The notes below the pieces were generated by a model. The model saw only the letters and a list, made by a program, of their open reading frames with translations. It was not told the DNA's origin and did no database searches. This document shows positions 16,840 to 25,587 of a DNA stretch of 64,000 nt, in pieces. The stretch covers positions 131,685-195,684 of the forward strand of contig JAWKYG010000010.1 in assembly GCA_041396585.1 (NCBI GenBank), read 5' to 3'. The position numbers and the translations under genes are program-made. Source of the stretch: JAUIAI01 sp041396585. GTDB taxonomy: Bacteria > Pseudomonadota > Gammaproteobacteria > Burkholderiales > Burkholderiaceae_E. Every line of letters begins with the position of its first letter. Position 1 is the stretch's first letter.

Positions 16840-18008
16840 TCACCTGCCATCGCGCGAATGCGTTTCGCCGAACGATGCGCCGATCAATGCGATTGTGATG
16901 ATCGCGATGTAGACGACTGACCCCGGGTGTACGCGGCTGGAATCGTGCTCGCGACGCGAGGCCCGCAGACCCTGGTCCAGTGCCGAATGCGCGTTGCCGG
17001 CGCTCGCGCCGGGCGCGAGACTCTCATCGTCTTGTGCATCATGCGCGCGGCCGAGGGTGTCGGCCATGACCGCGCCGCGCTGGCCCAGCGGCCGTACCGG
17101 ACCAATGGTGGTATCGCGCACCGTCTGATGCTCGATCTCAGCATTGATTTCTGCACCGATGATCAGCAGGCTGGACATCAACCACACCCAGGTCATAAAG
17201 GCGATCACGGCGCCCAAGGAGCCATACATTCGGTCGTAGCTCGAAAAGGCATTCAGATACCATACGTGAACAGCCATGACCCGAGCGTGCCGATCATCAC
17301 GGTCAGCAGAGCACCCGGCCAGAGCCAACGCCACGCCGCGCTGCGCCTGCTCGCACCCCAGCGATAGAGGAACAAAACTGCCGCCAGCACGGTAAGCACG
17401 ATCGTGGCCTGGCTGGACAGCACCACCAAGGACTCGGAGTGTTCTCCGACGAGCAGCGTGTCGAGCAGCCGGGGCATGGCCACCATCACCAGAATCGCCA
17501 TGATGAACAGAATGATCGCGCTCATCGTGGCCGCAAGTGTGACCGCGGTGAGCCGGCGAAGCCGCGCCGTTCGTTCTCTTCGTAGGCGACATTCATGGCC
17601 TCGAAAAGGCCCTTCATACCGGCATTGGCGACCAGAGCGTGGCCCTGAACGAAAGCACGAGCGCGATTCCCAGTCGATCGTCGCTGGCGCCGGCCACCGC
17701 GGTAAGGCGATCACGCATGATCTCCATGGCCTGTGGCGGGATGATCGCGTCAAGGCTGGCGAGCTGCGTTGTGACCATGATCGGGTCTGCGATCAACCCG
17801 TAAGGGAGACGGCCGCCGAAAGGCCCGGCGAAATGGCCAACAGCGCATAGAACGTGACTCCGGCGGCCACCAGCAGCACACGATCCTGCCAGAGCTTCAG
17901 GCGTAGTCTGGCGAGGATGTCGACCCATCCCTGGCGACCGATGTGCCACGGCCAGCGCGCGAGTCTTCCGTGCTCGTCATCGGCTGTCAATCTTGGCAGG
18001 GCGTTCAT
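16840..18008 (-). pseudogene. YihY/BrkB family membrane protein, frameshifted
   Basis: The pieces read in order on the minus strand as one YihY (UPF0761) protein. The N-terminus (LLVAAGVTFYALLAISPGLS) is in one frame, then YGLIADPIMVTTQLASLDAI in a second, then the membrane part (VTLAATMSAIILFIMAILVM) in a third. The C-terminal part (AFSSYDRMYGSLGAVIAFMT) is in a fourth. At least four indels lie near 17800, 17640, 17570 and 17280. No in-frame nonsense codon is needed to explain it. The intact protein would be an inner-membrane protein of about 390 residues. Either the gene is decaying or the sequence has local errors. Confidence 0.8.
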
Positions 18009-18047
18009 GGGAGGGGCGGCGGGTAGTCTGGCATCTCGCCATGGCCG

Positions 18048-18061
18048 GCAAGCAACGTGCC
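18048..18061 (-). promoter_or_regulatory. Sigma-54 -24/-12 element (yihY-like gene)
   Basis: The minus strand reads GGCAC GTTGC TTGC, an exact core, 39 nt before the ATG at 18008. It is back to back with the element at 18073. Confidence 0.82.
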
Positions 18062-18072
18062 CGCGGCGCACG

Positions 18073-18086
18073 GGCATGTTGTTTGC
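18073..18086 (+). promoter_or_regulatory. Sigma-54 -24/-12 element (second AI-2E gene)
   Basis: GGCAT GTTGT TTGC has correct GG-N10-GC spacing and one deviation in the -24 block. It ends 51 nt before the ATG at 18138. Confidence 0.72.
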
Positions 18087-18137
18087 CATCGAGCATGTCG
18101 AGATCATCGGCGCATGCAGCCGGTTGGAGTCCAGATC

Positions 18138-19252
18138 ATGCAGAAGATGTTGGGAGGATTGCTGTTCCTGGCGATCTGCGCGGCGATGTATGTCGCCGCC
18201 GCTACCGTTCCGCTCGTTTTCGCCACCCTGACCTGGCTTGCCCTGGGGCCGATGGTCAGAATGCTGCTCAGGTGGGGCGTGCCCGCGCCAGCGTCATCGG
18301 CCGCGCTGACGGGGGCCCTGTTTGTGCTGATCGTGCTGGCCGGCCACATGGCCACCGGCCCGATCAGTGAATGGATGCGTGATCTGCCTGCGACCACTGC
18401 CCGCCTGCAATGGAAACTGCGAGAGCTCCGCGCACCGGTGAACGCCGCGAGCGAGGCGGCGAAGTCGGTCGAGGAGGTCAGTGGGGGGCTCAATGGCGAC
18501 AAGACGCGGGCCGTGATCGTGGAGGACGGTGGCATGGTCGGTGCGCTGATGTCGAATCTGCAGTGGGTGTTGTCCACCGCTGCAGCATCGATGGTCCTGC
18601 TCTATTTCCTGCTTGCCTCGGGTACGTATTTCCATGCGCGACTGATCGCCTCTTTCGATCATCTGGGCGACAAGAAGAAGGCGCTGCGCATCGCGCTCGA
18701 CATTGAGCGCGATGTCGTACTATCTTGGCACCATTGCCCTGATCAATCTGACGCTGGTCCGATCGTCGCTGTGGTTCTGTTTGCTGCGGGGATGCCGATG
18801 GCCTGGTCTTGGGGGGTCACCGCGGCCGTGCTGAACTTCATGCCTATATCGGGCCGTTGATCGGCGTGGTCCTGATTGCGGTTGCCGCGGTCATCACCTT
18901 CGATGGCGTCTGGCAATGGGTATTGATGCCTGGCTTGTACTTTCTGTGCACCGCAATTGAGGGCCAGTTCATCACCCCCTGGCTGCTCGGCCGGCAGCTG
19001 AACCTGACACCGGTGGCGATTCTTCTGGCCGTGGCGTTCTGGGCCTGGATGTGGGGATTCGCCGGCGCAGTGGTTGCCGTGCCGATTCTGGTGGTTGCCA
19101 AGTCGATCTGCGAGCACACCGGAGTGCTGGCGTGGTTCCCGCGCTTGTATCCATGGAGCAGCCGCCGGTCGAGGGTGTGGAACTCGACTGACCCTTCGGC
19201 GTTTCCGCTTGCCAGGCTGAGCCTGAGCGGATCATTCGTCGTACTGACGTAG
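18138..19252 (+). pseudogene. Second AI-2E family transporter, frameshifted
   Basis: Starts at ATG 18138 (MQKMLGGLLFLAIC) behind GGAG. The N-terminal membrane helices and soluble region are intact to about 18716. The next motif (SYYLGTIALINLTL) is one frame over, the following helix (MPMAWSWGVTAAVLNFMP) returns to the first frame, and the C-terminal block (YIGPLIGVVLIAVAAVITF) is in a third frame from about 18838. So three indels occur within 125 bp. In the final frame the gene ends at 19252; a neighbouring frame would end at 19191 with EQPPVEGVELD, which may be the original end. It converges on the activator gene. Confidence 0.78.
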
Positions 19253-20687
19253 CCGGTTATACAAGGTCTTGGCGCTGATGCCGAGCATCTGCGCGCTCTT
19301 GTCGCGCGCGCCGTCGTTGTGCTCGAGGGTGGCCAGAATGAGCGCACGCTCAGCCTGAGCAAGGGTCATGCCGACGAACACCGGTACCGTGGCTCGCGCT
19401 GGCGCATGACCCTCACCTGCCAGGCCGTTGCTCATGGATTCGGCGGAATCGTCGCCTCTTGCTTCCTGGCCGGAAGCATTGCCGCCGTTGGTTGCGTCCT
19501 CGGCGCCGGGAATGCCGTCCGTGCCGATGGCTTCGCCGTCTGTGAGAATTGCGGCACGATTCACGACATTGCGAAGTTCGCGGACATTGCCCGGCCAGTC
19601 GTAGGCAGAAAGTGCTTCGATCAGCAGGGGTCAATGTGAGCTCCCGATTTTCACGGGCATTCAGCTCTGCGAGAAAGGCCTCGGCGATCAATGCAACGTC
19701 TTCGCGCCGCTCTCGCAAGGGGGCAGCAGAACCTGGAACACATTGAGCCGATAGAACAGATCCTCGCGCAGCTTGCCCTCGGCCACGGCCTGGGGGTCCC
19801 GGTTGGTTGCTGCAACGATTCGGACATCGGTGCCAGGGTGGTATCCGAACCCACACGATTGAAGACACCGGTTTCCAGCACCCTCAACAGGCGGACCTGC
19901 AGCTCAGCCGGCATTTCGGTGATCTCATCCAGGAACAGCGTGCCGCCGTCTGCCTGCTCGAAGATGCCTCGGTGCTGCTTGATGGCACCCGTGAAGCTGC
20001 CCCTTCTCATGCCCGAACAGTTCGCTCTCGATGAGCTGCTCGGAGATGGCACCGCAGTTGATGGCCTTGAAGGGCTCGTTTTGGCGGCGGCTCAGACGGT
20101 GTATGGCATCGGCCACCAGCTCTTTGCCAGTGCCGCTCTCGCCGACCACCAGCACGCTGACCGAGGTCGGGGCCACCTTGCGAATCTGCCGATACATTGC
20201 GCATGACATGCGAGGCTCCGCGCATGCCACAAAGGCCGGCTGCGTCGTCGGTTTCGTCAGGCATCTGGTGCGCGCGCGCCTCGACGGGGGCGGGGCAGCG
20301 CCTGCGTCACCTTCCCTGGCGGGATCATCGGAGGGCCTCAGCGCACGTTCGATCGCACGCTCCAGCAGGGCAATGTTGACCGGTTTGATGAGGGTAATCG
20401 CTGGCGCCCAGCCGAAGAGCCTGAACACTTGTCTCAACCGAGGCGTGGCCAGTGATCAGAATGATCTCGGTGTCGGCGCCGACAGCATTCTCTTCGAAAA
20501 GATCGAGTCCCGACCCGTCTGGCAGTTGCAGATCGAGAAGCACGATATCGGGCTCGTGAACAACCAGCTGCTGACGAGCGTCGGCGAGGTCGCCCGCCAG
20601 TGCGCACGCATGTCCGCGTTCCTCGCAGATCGCGGCCATCATTTCCGCTGAATTGCGATCGTCTTCGACGATCAGAATGCTTGCCAT
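19232..20687 (-). pseudogene. Sigma-54-dependent NtrC-type response regulator, frameshifted
   Basis: The pieces give a full activator. A receiver domain (MASILIVEDDRNSAEMMAAI, with phospho-acceptor Asp in IVLLDLQLPDGSGLD) is followed by an AAA+ domain with Walker A GESGTGKE and ELFGHEKG. The sigma-54-contacting loop GSFTGA comes next, then GGTLFLDEITEMPAELQVRLL and AATNRDP. A Fis-type HTH (NDGARDKSAQMLGISAKTLY) closes the protein. At least four indels separate these, near 20395, 20010, 19800 and 19600. The one at GSFTGA is a G4 run where three G would restore the frame. If functional, it would drive the sigma-54 promoters around it. I saw no sigma-54 element before its own ATG at 20687. Confidence 0.82.
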
Positions 20688-20822
20688 GAGTGAGCGGGCC
20701 AGGGTCGATAAAACTGCGGCGATTCTGCCGCCCGCTTGCGCGATTGTCCATCAGGGCCGCATCAAGCGCGCCGGAACCGGGGGAAGGAACAAGCCCTCCC
20801 CCGATTCTGGTGTGTCGCGAAC

Positions 20823-20960
20823 TTATCTGTTCTTCTCGGCCGCGCTTTCCAGCTTCTTGCCGCCGGCCTGAATGTCTTCGCCAACACCCTCCATCGTATT
20901 ACAGGCCGAGATGGCCAGGCCGGTGACAACCATGGCGAGAAAGAGTTTCAAAATGTTCAT
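20823..20960 (-). CDS. Entericidin-like small lipoprotein
   Basis: A 45-residue protein: MNILKLFLAMVVTGLAISAC provides a lipoprotein signal with the lipobox Cys at residue 20. NTMEGVGEDIQAGGKKLESA, the entericidin A/B signature, follows. The ATG at 20960 has AGGAG 5 nt upstream. Entericidins are small outer-envelope lipoproteins induced in stationary phase or osmotic stress. It may be cotranscribed with the proline-rich gene upstream. Confidence 0.88.
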   Translation of the reverse strand: MNILKLFLAMVVTGLAISACNTMEGVGEDIQAGGKKLESAAEKNR

Positions 20961-21231
20961 GTGAGCTCCTGGGTGAAATGGCCGGACAGATGTCGGCCGC
21001 TGTTGAAAAATGACTGGCAATCGCACCCGCCCGCGCCCGGATCAGTGGTCGCGGGCGGCCGGGTAGTTCTACCGGGGGGATCGGCGCCGGTACTCCGGGT
21101 TCGGGCGCCCCCGGCGGTGAGGGCGCATCTGACGGTGAGGGCGTATCCGAAGGCGCCGGAACCGGTGGTTCCGGTGTCGGCTTGCCGGGCGCAGGTGCGG
21201 GCGATGGCGACGCCGGGACACACTTGGGCAT
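20899..21231 (-). CDS. Small proline-rich protein
   Basis: The frame from ATG 21231 (MPKCVPASPSPAPAPGKP) encodes about 70 residues of Pro/Ala/Ser repeats before a less convincing tail that overlaps the entericidin start. AGGAGA lies 5-10 nt upstream and a sigma-54 element lies 52 nt upstream, which supports a real gene. The true stop may be earlier if an indel exists. Low-complexity Pro-rich proteins are usually envelope or linker proteins. No function is assigned. Confidence 0.45.
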   Translation of the reverse strand: MPKCVPASPSPAPAPGKPTPEPPVPAPSDTPSPSDAPSPPGAPEPGVPAPIPPVELPGRPRPLIRARAGAIASHFSTAADICPAISPRSSHEHFETLSRHGCHRPGHLGL

Positions 21232-21283
21232 GACATTCTCCTGACCATTTGGACGGCGGTGCCGGCCTCTGCGAATCCCGCCG

Positions 21284-21297
21284 GCAAGGAATGTGCC
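21284..21297 (-). promoter_or_regulatory. Sigma-54 -24/-12 element (proline-rich gene / entericidin)
   Basis: The minus strand reads GGCAC ATTCC TTGC, an exact core, 52 nt before the ATG at 21231. Confidence 0.82.
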
Positions 21298-21404
21298 CGG
21301 TCGGTAAGAATCGCCCCTGCTTTCTGATCCGATTACCGACGACCGGCGAGCGGCCGAGACCGTCAAAGGGGTCAAGGCGCGCGATTGCTGGCTCTTCCGC
21401 TTTT

Positions 21405-21418
21405 GGCACAGCGCTTGC
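21405..21418 (+). promoter_or_regulatory. Sigma-54 -24/-12 element (rpoN itself)
   Basis: TGGCAC AGCGC TTGC T matches the full consensus, including the flanking T at both ends. It ends 33 nt before the rpoN ATG, which suggests autoregulation. Confidence 0.9.
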
Positions 21419-21451
21419 TTATTCCCGGTCATCAGCACGAGGAGAACCGAG

Positions 21452-22918
21452 ATGGCAGGAACAGGGATGATGTTGACGACCAGCCGGCAAACGGCAATGA
21501 GTCGACAGATGCAGCGATCGCTGGAACAGTTGCAAATGGGCACCTTGGAGCTTTCGCAGGAGATCTCGCGAGCTCTCGCGGCCAATCCGCTGCTGGAATC
21601 GGAAGGCCTCGGTGTCGACGCGCTGGACTGGACCGAAGAGCTGCGCGCCGAGCCTGAAGTGGCGGATATGACGAATCTGCAGGACCAGGAGCGCCGGACG
21701 CGCGAGCCGATCGAATGGGGTTCGCCGAAATCCGCTCAAAGGAGCGACGGTGATCCGCTGGAATGGATGGCCAATGTCGCCGACGCGAGCAACCTGCGCG
21801 ATCATCTTGTACGCCAGGTGGCCGAGACCGCCATGTCGCACGAGGACCGCGTTCTCGTCTGCGCGCTCATAGATTCGCTGGACGAGTCCGGCTATCTCGC
21901 CGAACCACTGTCGGAACTCGGGGCGGCTTTCGGCCTTGGCGATGATGCGCAGTCACGACTGCAGGTAGCGCTGCGCATGCTGCAATCCATGGACCCGGCC
22001 GGCGTTGGTGCTCGTGATCTACGCGAGTGCCTGGATCTGCAGCTCCGCCGATTGCCATCGGATGCGCCCGGCCTGGCGTTGGCCAGGCTCATCGTTGCCG
22101 ATCACCTGGAGCATCTCGGCGGGCAGCATCGGCGCAATCTCCCGGCCTCGCTGGGCGTTACCTCGGACGAGATCGACGAAGCCCTCGCGCTGATTCGCCG
22201 GCTCGACGCAAAGCCGGGAGTCGGGTTCGACGACAGCCCGGTTCACTATGTCTTGCCTGATCTGGAACTGGTGAGGTCGGATGGCCGGTGGATGGTTCGT
22301 GCCACGCGCACTCTGATGCCGCGCCTGCACATCAACGAAACTTATGCCGCGGCCATCGCCGATGACAACCAGGCCGACCGCGGTGGTTTGCGAGAAAAGT
22401 TGCGTGAGGCCCGTTGGCTGATCCGTTCCGTGGAGCAGCGCGCGTCCACGATCGAACTGGTGGGCGCCGCCATTGTCGAGCGACAGGCGGGATTCTTCGA
22501 TCACGGTGACATCGGTCTCAAGCCGCTGACCCTCGCAGAGATCGCGCAGGCTGTCGGTGTGCACGAGTCGACGGTCTCGCGGGTTGTCAACAACAAGTAC
22601 CTGGCGACCCCGACCGGGCTCGTGTCTCTGCGGCGCTTCTTCGGAAGCTCGGTCAGTACGACCGCGGGCCGCGCATGTTCGGCGGCGGCAGTCAAGGCCA
22701 TGATTCTTCAAATGGTGGAGCGTGAATCGCCTCAGGAGCCGATGACCGATCATGAGTTGACTGCCCAACTGGCCCGAAAGGGAGTGCGCATCGCGCGCCG
22801 CACGGTGAGCAAGTACCGCGGTGCGATCGGGGTGGAACCTTACGAAATGAGGCGGATAGCCAGTCGCGGGCGCGTGACGAACGGCGACGGCTCGGGCACG
22901 CCACTTGCCCATGGATAA
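21452..22918 (+). CDS. rpoN: RNA polymerase sigma-54 factor (accessory RpoN)
   Basis: A 488-residue, uninterrupted sigma-54. Region I is recognisable (QMQRSLEQLQMGTLELSQEI, the Gln/Leu-rich activator-contact region), then an acidic region II. The core-binding region III includes DPAGVGARDLRECLDLQLRR. The HTH (LTLAEIAQAVGVHESTVSRV) follows, and the RpoN box reads ARRTVSKYR at the C-terminus (canonical ARRTVAKYR). A GAGGAG ribosome site lies upstream. It is not next to lptB, hpf or rapZ, the usual neighbours of housekeeping rpoN, so it is probably a second copy dedicated to this island. Confidence 0.93.
   Translation: MAGTGMMLTTSRQTAMSRQMQRSLEQLQMGTLELSQEISRALAANPLLESEGLGVDALDWTEELRAEPEVADMTNLQDQERRTREPIEWGSPKSAQRSDGDPLEWMANVADASNLRDHLVRQVAETAMSHEDRVLVCALIDSLDESGYLAEPLSELGAAFGLGDDAQSRLQVALRMLQSMDPAGVGARDLRECLDLQLRRLPSDAPGLALARLIVADHLEHLGGQHRRNLPASLGVTSDEIDEALALIRRLDAKPGVGFDDSPVHYVLPDLELVRSDGRWMVRATRTLMPRLHINETYAAAIADDNQADRGGLREKLREARWLIRSVEQRASTIELVGAAIVERQAGFFDHGDIGLKPLTLAEIAQAVGVHESTVSRVVNNKYLATPTGLVSLRRFFGSSVSTTAGRACSAAAVKAMILQMVERESPQEPMTDHELTAQLARKGVRIARRTVSKYRGAIGVEPYEMRRIASRGRVTNGDGSGTPLAHG
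22895..22908 (+). promoter_or_regulatory. Sigma-54 -24/-12 element (DUF1328 gene)
   Basis: GGCAC GCCAC TTGC is an exact core located inside the last codons of rpoN. It ends 54 nt before the DUF1328 ATG. Confidence 0.82.
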
Positions 22919-22962
22919 GTGACCAATGAAGGTCGTCCGACTATCCGATAGGGAGGTGTGAC

Positions 22963-23127
22963 ATGTTCTACTGGGCTGCGATTTTTCTCGTGATTGGTTT
23001 GGTGGCCATGCTGTTTGGCGCCGGTGGTATTGCCGGTGTTTCGATGAACATCGCGTGGATACTGTTCATCATCGGCCTGATTCTCGCTGTTGTGTTCTTC
23101 GTGCTCGGTCGTCGGCCGAAATACTGA
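22963..23127 (+). CDS. DUF1328 family small membrane protein
   Basis: A 54-residue protein starting MFYWAAIFLVIGLVAMLFGA. It has two hydrophobic segments with glycine motifs and a basic end (GRRPKY), the DUF1328/YtjA pattern. GGGAGG lies 7 nt before the ATG. These small inner-membrane proteins are common in stress operons, with no known mechanism. It follows rpoN by 44 nt and has its own sigma-54 element. Confidence 0.88.
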   Translation: MFYWAAIFLVIGLVAMLFGAGGIAGVSMNIAWILFIIGLILAVVFFVLGRRPKY

Positions 23128-23219
23128 CGAATGCACCACAGAGGGAAGCGATGCGACAGTTCCAGGCGTGTCGCGAGAACGAAAGGGTTTTGTCAATTGC
23201 AAGCGATCAGGAGCCTGAG

Positions 23220-23426
23220 ATGAGTGATGACGATCGAACCACGGATGATGGCGTTCAGGGCGAGGGCAATCCAGCCGCCGCTCGACGCTACAACGAGCGA
23301 ACCAAAGCGTTCATCGACAAGGGTAAGGTAGAGCGCGCGATCGAGGAAGCCGCTCCGGCTGATCAGGAAGAGGCACGCCAGCTGCGTCAGGCCGAGAAGG
23401 CCGGCCGTTCCCGCGCCCGTTCATGA
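23220..23426 (+). CDS. Small charged protein of unknown function
   Basis: A 68-residue hydrophilic protein from ATG 23220 (MSDDDRTTDDGVQGEGNPAA), with AGGAG upstream. The segment AAARRYNERTKAFIDKGKVE resembles small stress-associated proteins found beside CsbD and DUF1328 genes. It is probably cotranscribed with the DUF1328 gene 92 nt upstream. There are no membrane segments. Confidence 0.65.
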   Translation: MSDDDRTTDDGVQGEGNPAAARRYNERTKAFIDKGKVERAIEEAAPADQEEARQLRQAEKAGRSRARS

Positions 23427-23474
23427 GAGGCGACAGTTGCATGAGACCGGCCCGTCAAGGAAGCCGGGAACAAG

Positions 23475-23520
23475 GGCGCGCGTCTGGGCCTGTCCGTGAT
23501 CGGACGCCCCGGCGCGCGCC
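23475..23520. terminator. Hairpin between convergent genes
   Basis: GGCGCGCGTC...GTCCG pairs imperfectly with CGGAC...GGCGCGCGCC around TGAT. It lies between the small gene and the convergent kinase-like gene. Confidence 0.45.
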
Positions 23521-23522
23521 AG

Positions 23523-24194
23523 TCATTGCCTGAACTCCAGCGCGATCGAGTGAGCGTTGATGGCGCGCACGCGAATCGCCGCATCCGCAAGTGCCCTGCG
23601 AGTGCGCCAGCACGAAAGCAGGTGGCGTGGTCGATCCTTGAGATCGGTGAGGCGAACGCTCGGTGAAAGAGCGAGCAGGGCAGCGTTATCGGCACAGTGG
23701 TCCGTCGCGGCCAGGGCCACGCCGATTGGCGACGCGCCGGCGGAGAGCCCGATTTGCACGCTCAGTGTGCAAGATTCCAGGTATCTCGCCAAGACATGGC
23801 AGGCGCTCTGCAGCGCGTCGTTGAACGTCGCTTCGACGGCCGGGAGCGTGTCGAGGCCGATGAAGATGTCGCCGGTGTCGGTCCCGAGAGCTGCTGCGGC
23901 ACGCCGCAGGCATTCGCTCAGATCCTGCAGGCGGTTGGCGCCGCGTTCCAGCCTGTTCGGGCCAGCCAGGCCATCCAGCGAGCGCAACAATTCAGTCTGG
24001 TCAGCGATGGCCCGGGCGATGCCATCTAGTGCCCGGGGCGACACAGCGGCGCTGCGCAGCTCGCTTTGGCGAACGATTTCGAACCAACCGTTCAATGCAT
24101 TGAGCGGTGAGCGTAGTTCATGCGCCAGCGCTCTCAGCAGTGCATCGACTTCCTGGTTATCGAGCAGGTCCTCCGACCGAAATCCCCTGGTCAT
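23523..24194 (-). CDS. Histidine kinase-like protein, degenerate catalytic domain
   Basis: A 223-residue protein with a clear dimerisation/phospho-acceptor helix, ALLRALAHELRSPLNALNGW (His near residue 25). The C-terminal part has the size of an ATPase domain but lacks recognisable N, G1 and G2 boxes. It may act as a phosphotransfer protein or be non-functional. There is no sensor domain. It overlaps the upstream nuclease-like gene by ATGA, so it is coupled to it. Confidence 0.6.
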   Translation of the reverse strand: MTRGFRSEDLLDNQEVDALLRALAHELRSPLNALNGWFEIVRQSELRSAAVSPRALDGIARAIADQTELLRSLDGLAGPNRLERGANRLQDLSECLRRAAAALGTDTGDIFIGLDTLPAVEATFNDALQSACHVLARYLESCTLSVQIGLSAGASPIGVALAATDHCADNAALLALSPSVRLTDLKDRPRHLLSCWRTRRALADAAIRVRAINAHSIALEFRQ

Positions 24195-25345
24195 GTGCCG
24201 AATTCCAGGGAGCGGGCGCGCGCCGACTGAAAGACCGTTCGTTGCACGCCGGGTCGATGGACATCGGCCGGATGCACATCAGCATTTTCAATGCTTTCCT
24301 CGGCCTCGGCCTGGTCGCTGTGATCAGCGTCTTCGATTGTCGCCTCTGCGGTGTCTTTGCCGGCCAAAACGAGCTCGACGAAGATCGCGAAGTGATCGGA
24401 ACCCGGGGTGGGCAGGCGCTTCATGCGCACCAGCGAGAAGTGGCTGCTGACAAAGACATGATCCAGCGGAAACCGAAAGAATGGCCAGCGTGCATGGAAA
24501 CTATTGAACATGCCGCGGCCAATGCGTGGATCCATCAAACCAGAAATCTTGCGGAAAAGCCGGGTGGTGCGCGACCAGGCAACGTCATTCAGGTCGCCGG
24601 CAACGATCAGCGGTGCGTCGCAATCGCGTACTGCCTTCGCCACCACCAGGAGCTCGGCGTCACGCTCGGTCGATTCATCATTCTCGGTCGGGCTCGGGGG
24701 CGCCGGATGCAGAAAGTGCAGGTGGATATCCCGGCCGTCAGACCACGGCGAAATCATCATATGCATCGACGGGATGTCGGACTCGACGAGGAACTGAATC
24801 TTCGGGTCGATGAGCGGCATCTTGGCGAACACGTGCATACCGTAGAGGTTCTCCAACGGGCAGGCAAGCCGGTGTGGGTAATCGTCATGGATCACGCGAA
24901 GCTCGCGCTGCCAGCGCTCGTTCGTTTCCAGTGTGACGACAATGTCCGGGCGGTAGCTGCGAATCGTTGCGATCAGGCCGGGCACGCGTTGGTTGTGCAT
25001 GAGGACATTGGCGCACATCAGGCGCAGGGTATCACTGGCAGCCGGCATTGCGGCAGAAGGCACCTCACGTCGATGGAGACGGGTGTACGGCCAGATCCAC
25101 GACAGATGCCAGAGCAAGCAGGCGCCGGCGAGCACGAGACACGCCTGATTACTTACGGCTCCGGGCCTGATGCCGAAGGCACTCACGACCATGATCAACA
25201 GGGCCAGCACCGATGCCTGGACCCGCGGGAAATCCCACATCCGGATCGCCCAGTGCGGGGCTCGAATGGCCGGAACGACGGTCACGATGACGAGGGCCGC
25301 TGTCGAAACGACGATGAAATGGTCGATCCAGGCTGGCATGATCAC
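24191..25345 (-). CDS. Endonuclease/exonuclease/phosphatase family protein, membrane-anchored
   Basis: 384 residues. The N-terminus has about three membrane segments (residues 10-28, 44-60, 66-86). From residue 105 it is an EEP domain: LRLMCANVLMHN (usually Asn/Glu metal site), VVTLETNERW (catalytic Glu), LIVAGDLNDV (metal Asp/Asn) and GSDHFAIFVEL (catalytic Asp-His). The metal-ion-dependent fold cleaves phosphodiesters or phosphates, and the periplasmic or cytoplasmic side cannot be assigned. A Glu/Asp-rich tail follows. A sigma-54-like element lies 68 nt upstream. Confidence 0.82.
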   Translation of the reverse strand: MIMPAWIDHFIVVSTAALVIVTVVPAIRAPHWAIRMWDFPRVQASVLALLIMVVSAFGIRPGAVSNQACLVLAGACLLWHLSWIWPYTRLHRREVPSAAMPAASDTLRLMCANVLMHNQRVPGLIATIRSYRPDIVVTLETNERWQRELRVIHDDYPHRLACPLENLYGMHVFAKMPLIDPKIQFLVESDIPSMHMMISPWSDGRDIHLHFLHPAPPSPTENDESTERDAELLVVAKAVRDCDAPLIVAGDLNDVAWSRTTRLFRKISGLMDPRIGRGMFNSFHARWPFFRFPLDHVFVSSHFSLVRMKRLPTPGSDHFAIFVELVLAGKDTAEATIEDADHSDQAEAEESIENADVHPADVHRPGVQRTVFQSARARSLEFGT

Positions 25346-25413
25346 TCAGGCCTTGTAAGGCTTTGCGAAGTCGGATTGGCGCATCAGGAGGAGGCCACGC
25401 TGTGGTTGGGAGG

Positions 25414-25427
25414 GCAAGCACCATGCC
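25414..25427 (-). promoter_or_regulatory. Sigma-54-like -24/-12 element (EEP gene)
   Basis: The minus strand reads GGCAT GGTGC TTGC, with correct spacing and one deviation, 68 nt before the ATG at 25345. Confidence 0.65.
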
Positions 25428-25493
25428 CGCACCGCAACGGGGAGTTCAGGTCGGCTTCTGTGCGACTCGTCAATCCGGTTGGCGCTGCGCGCG

Positions 25494-25507
25494 GGAACGC
25501 AAATTGC
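25494..25507 (+). promoter_or_regulatory. Possible sigma-54 element (PAS kinase)
   Basis: GGAAC GCAAA TTGC has GG-N10-GC spacing and a -24 deviation. It ends 80 nt before the ATG at 25588. It is the weakest of the set. Confidence 0.4.
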
Positions 25508-25587
25508 TGGCGCATTCAGGCAACTGCCTGTTCACATTCGTAGTATTTTGTAACTGACGGCTCAAAGGCCCATGTTCAATCGGAACG

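Noticed and set aside
24107..25543. Plus-strand open frame (478 codons) opposite the EEP gene
   Set aside because: The minus strand carries the EEP catalytic motifs; the plus frame is a shadow.
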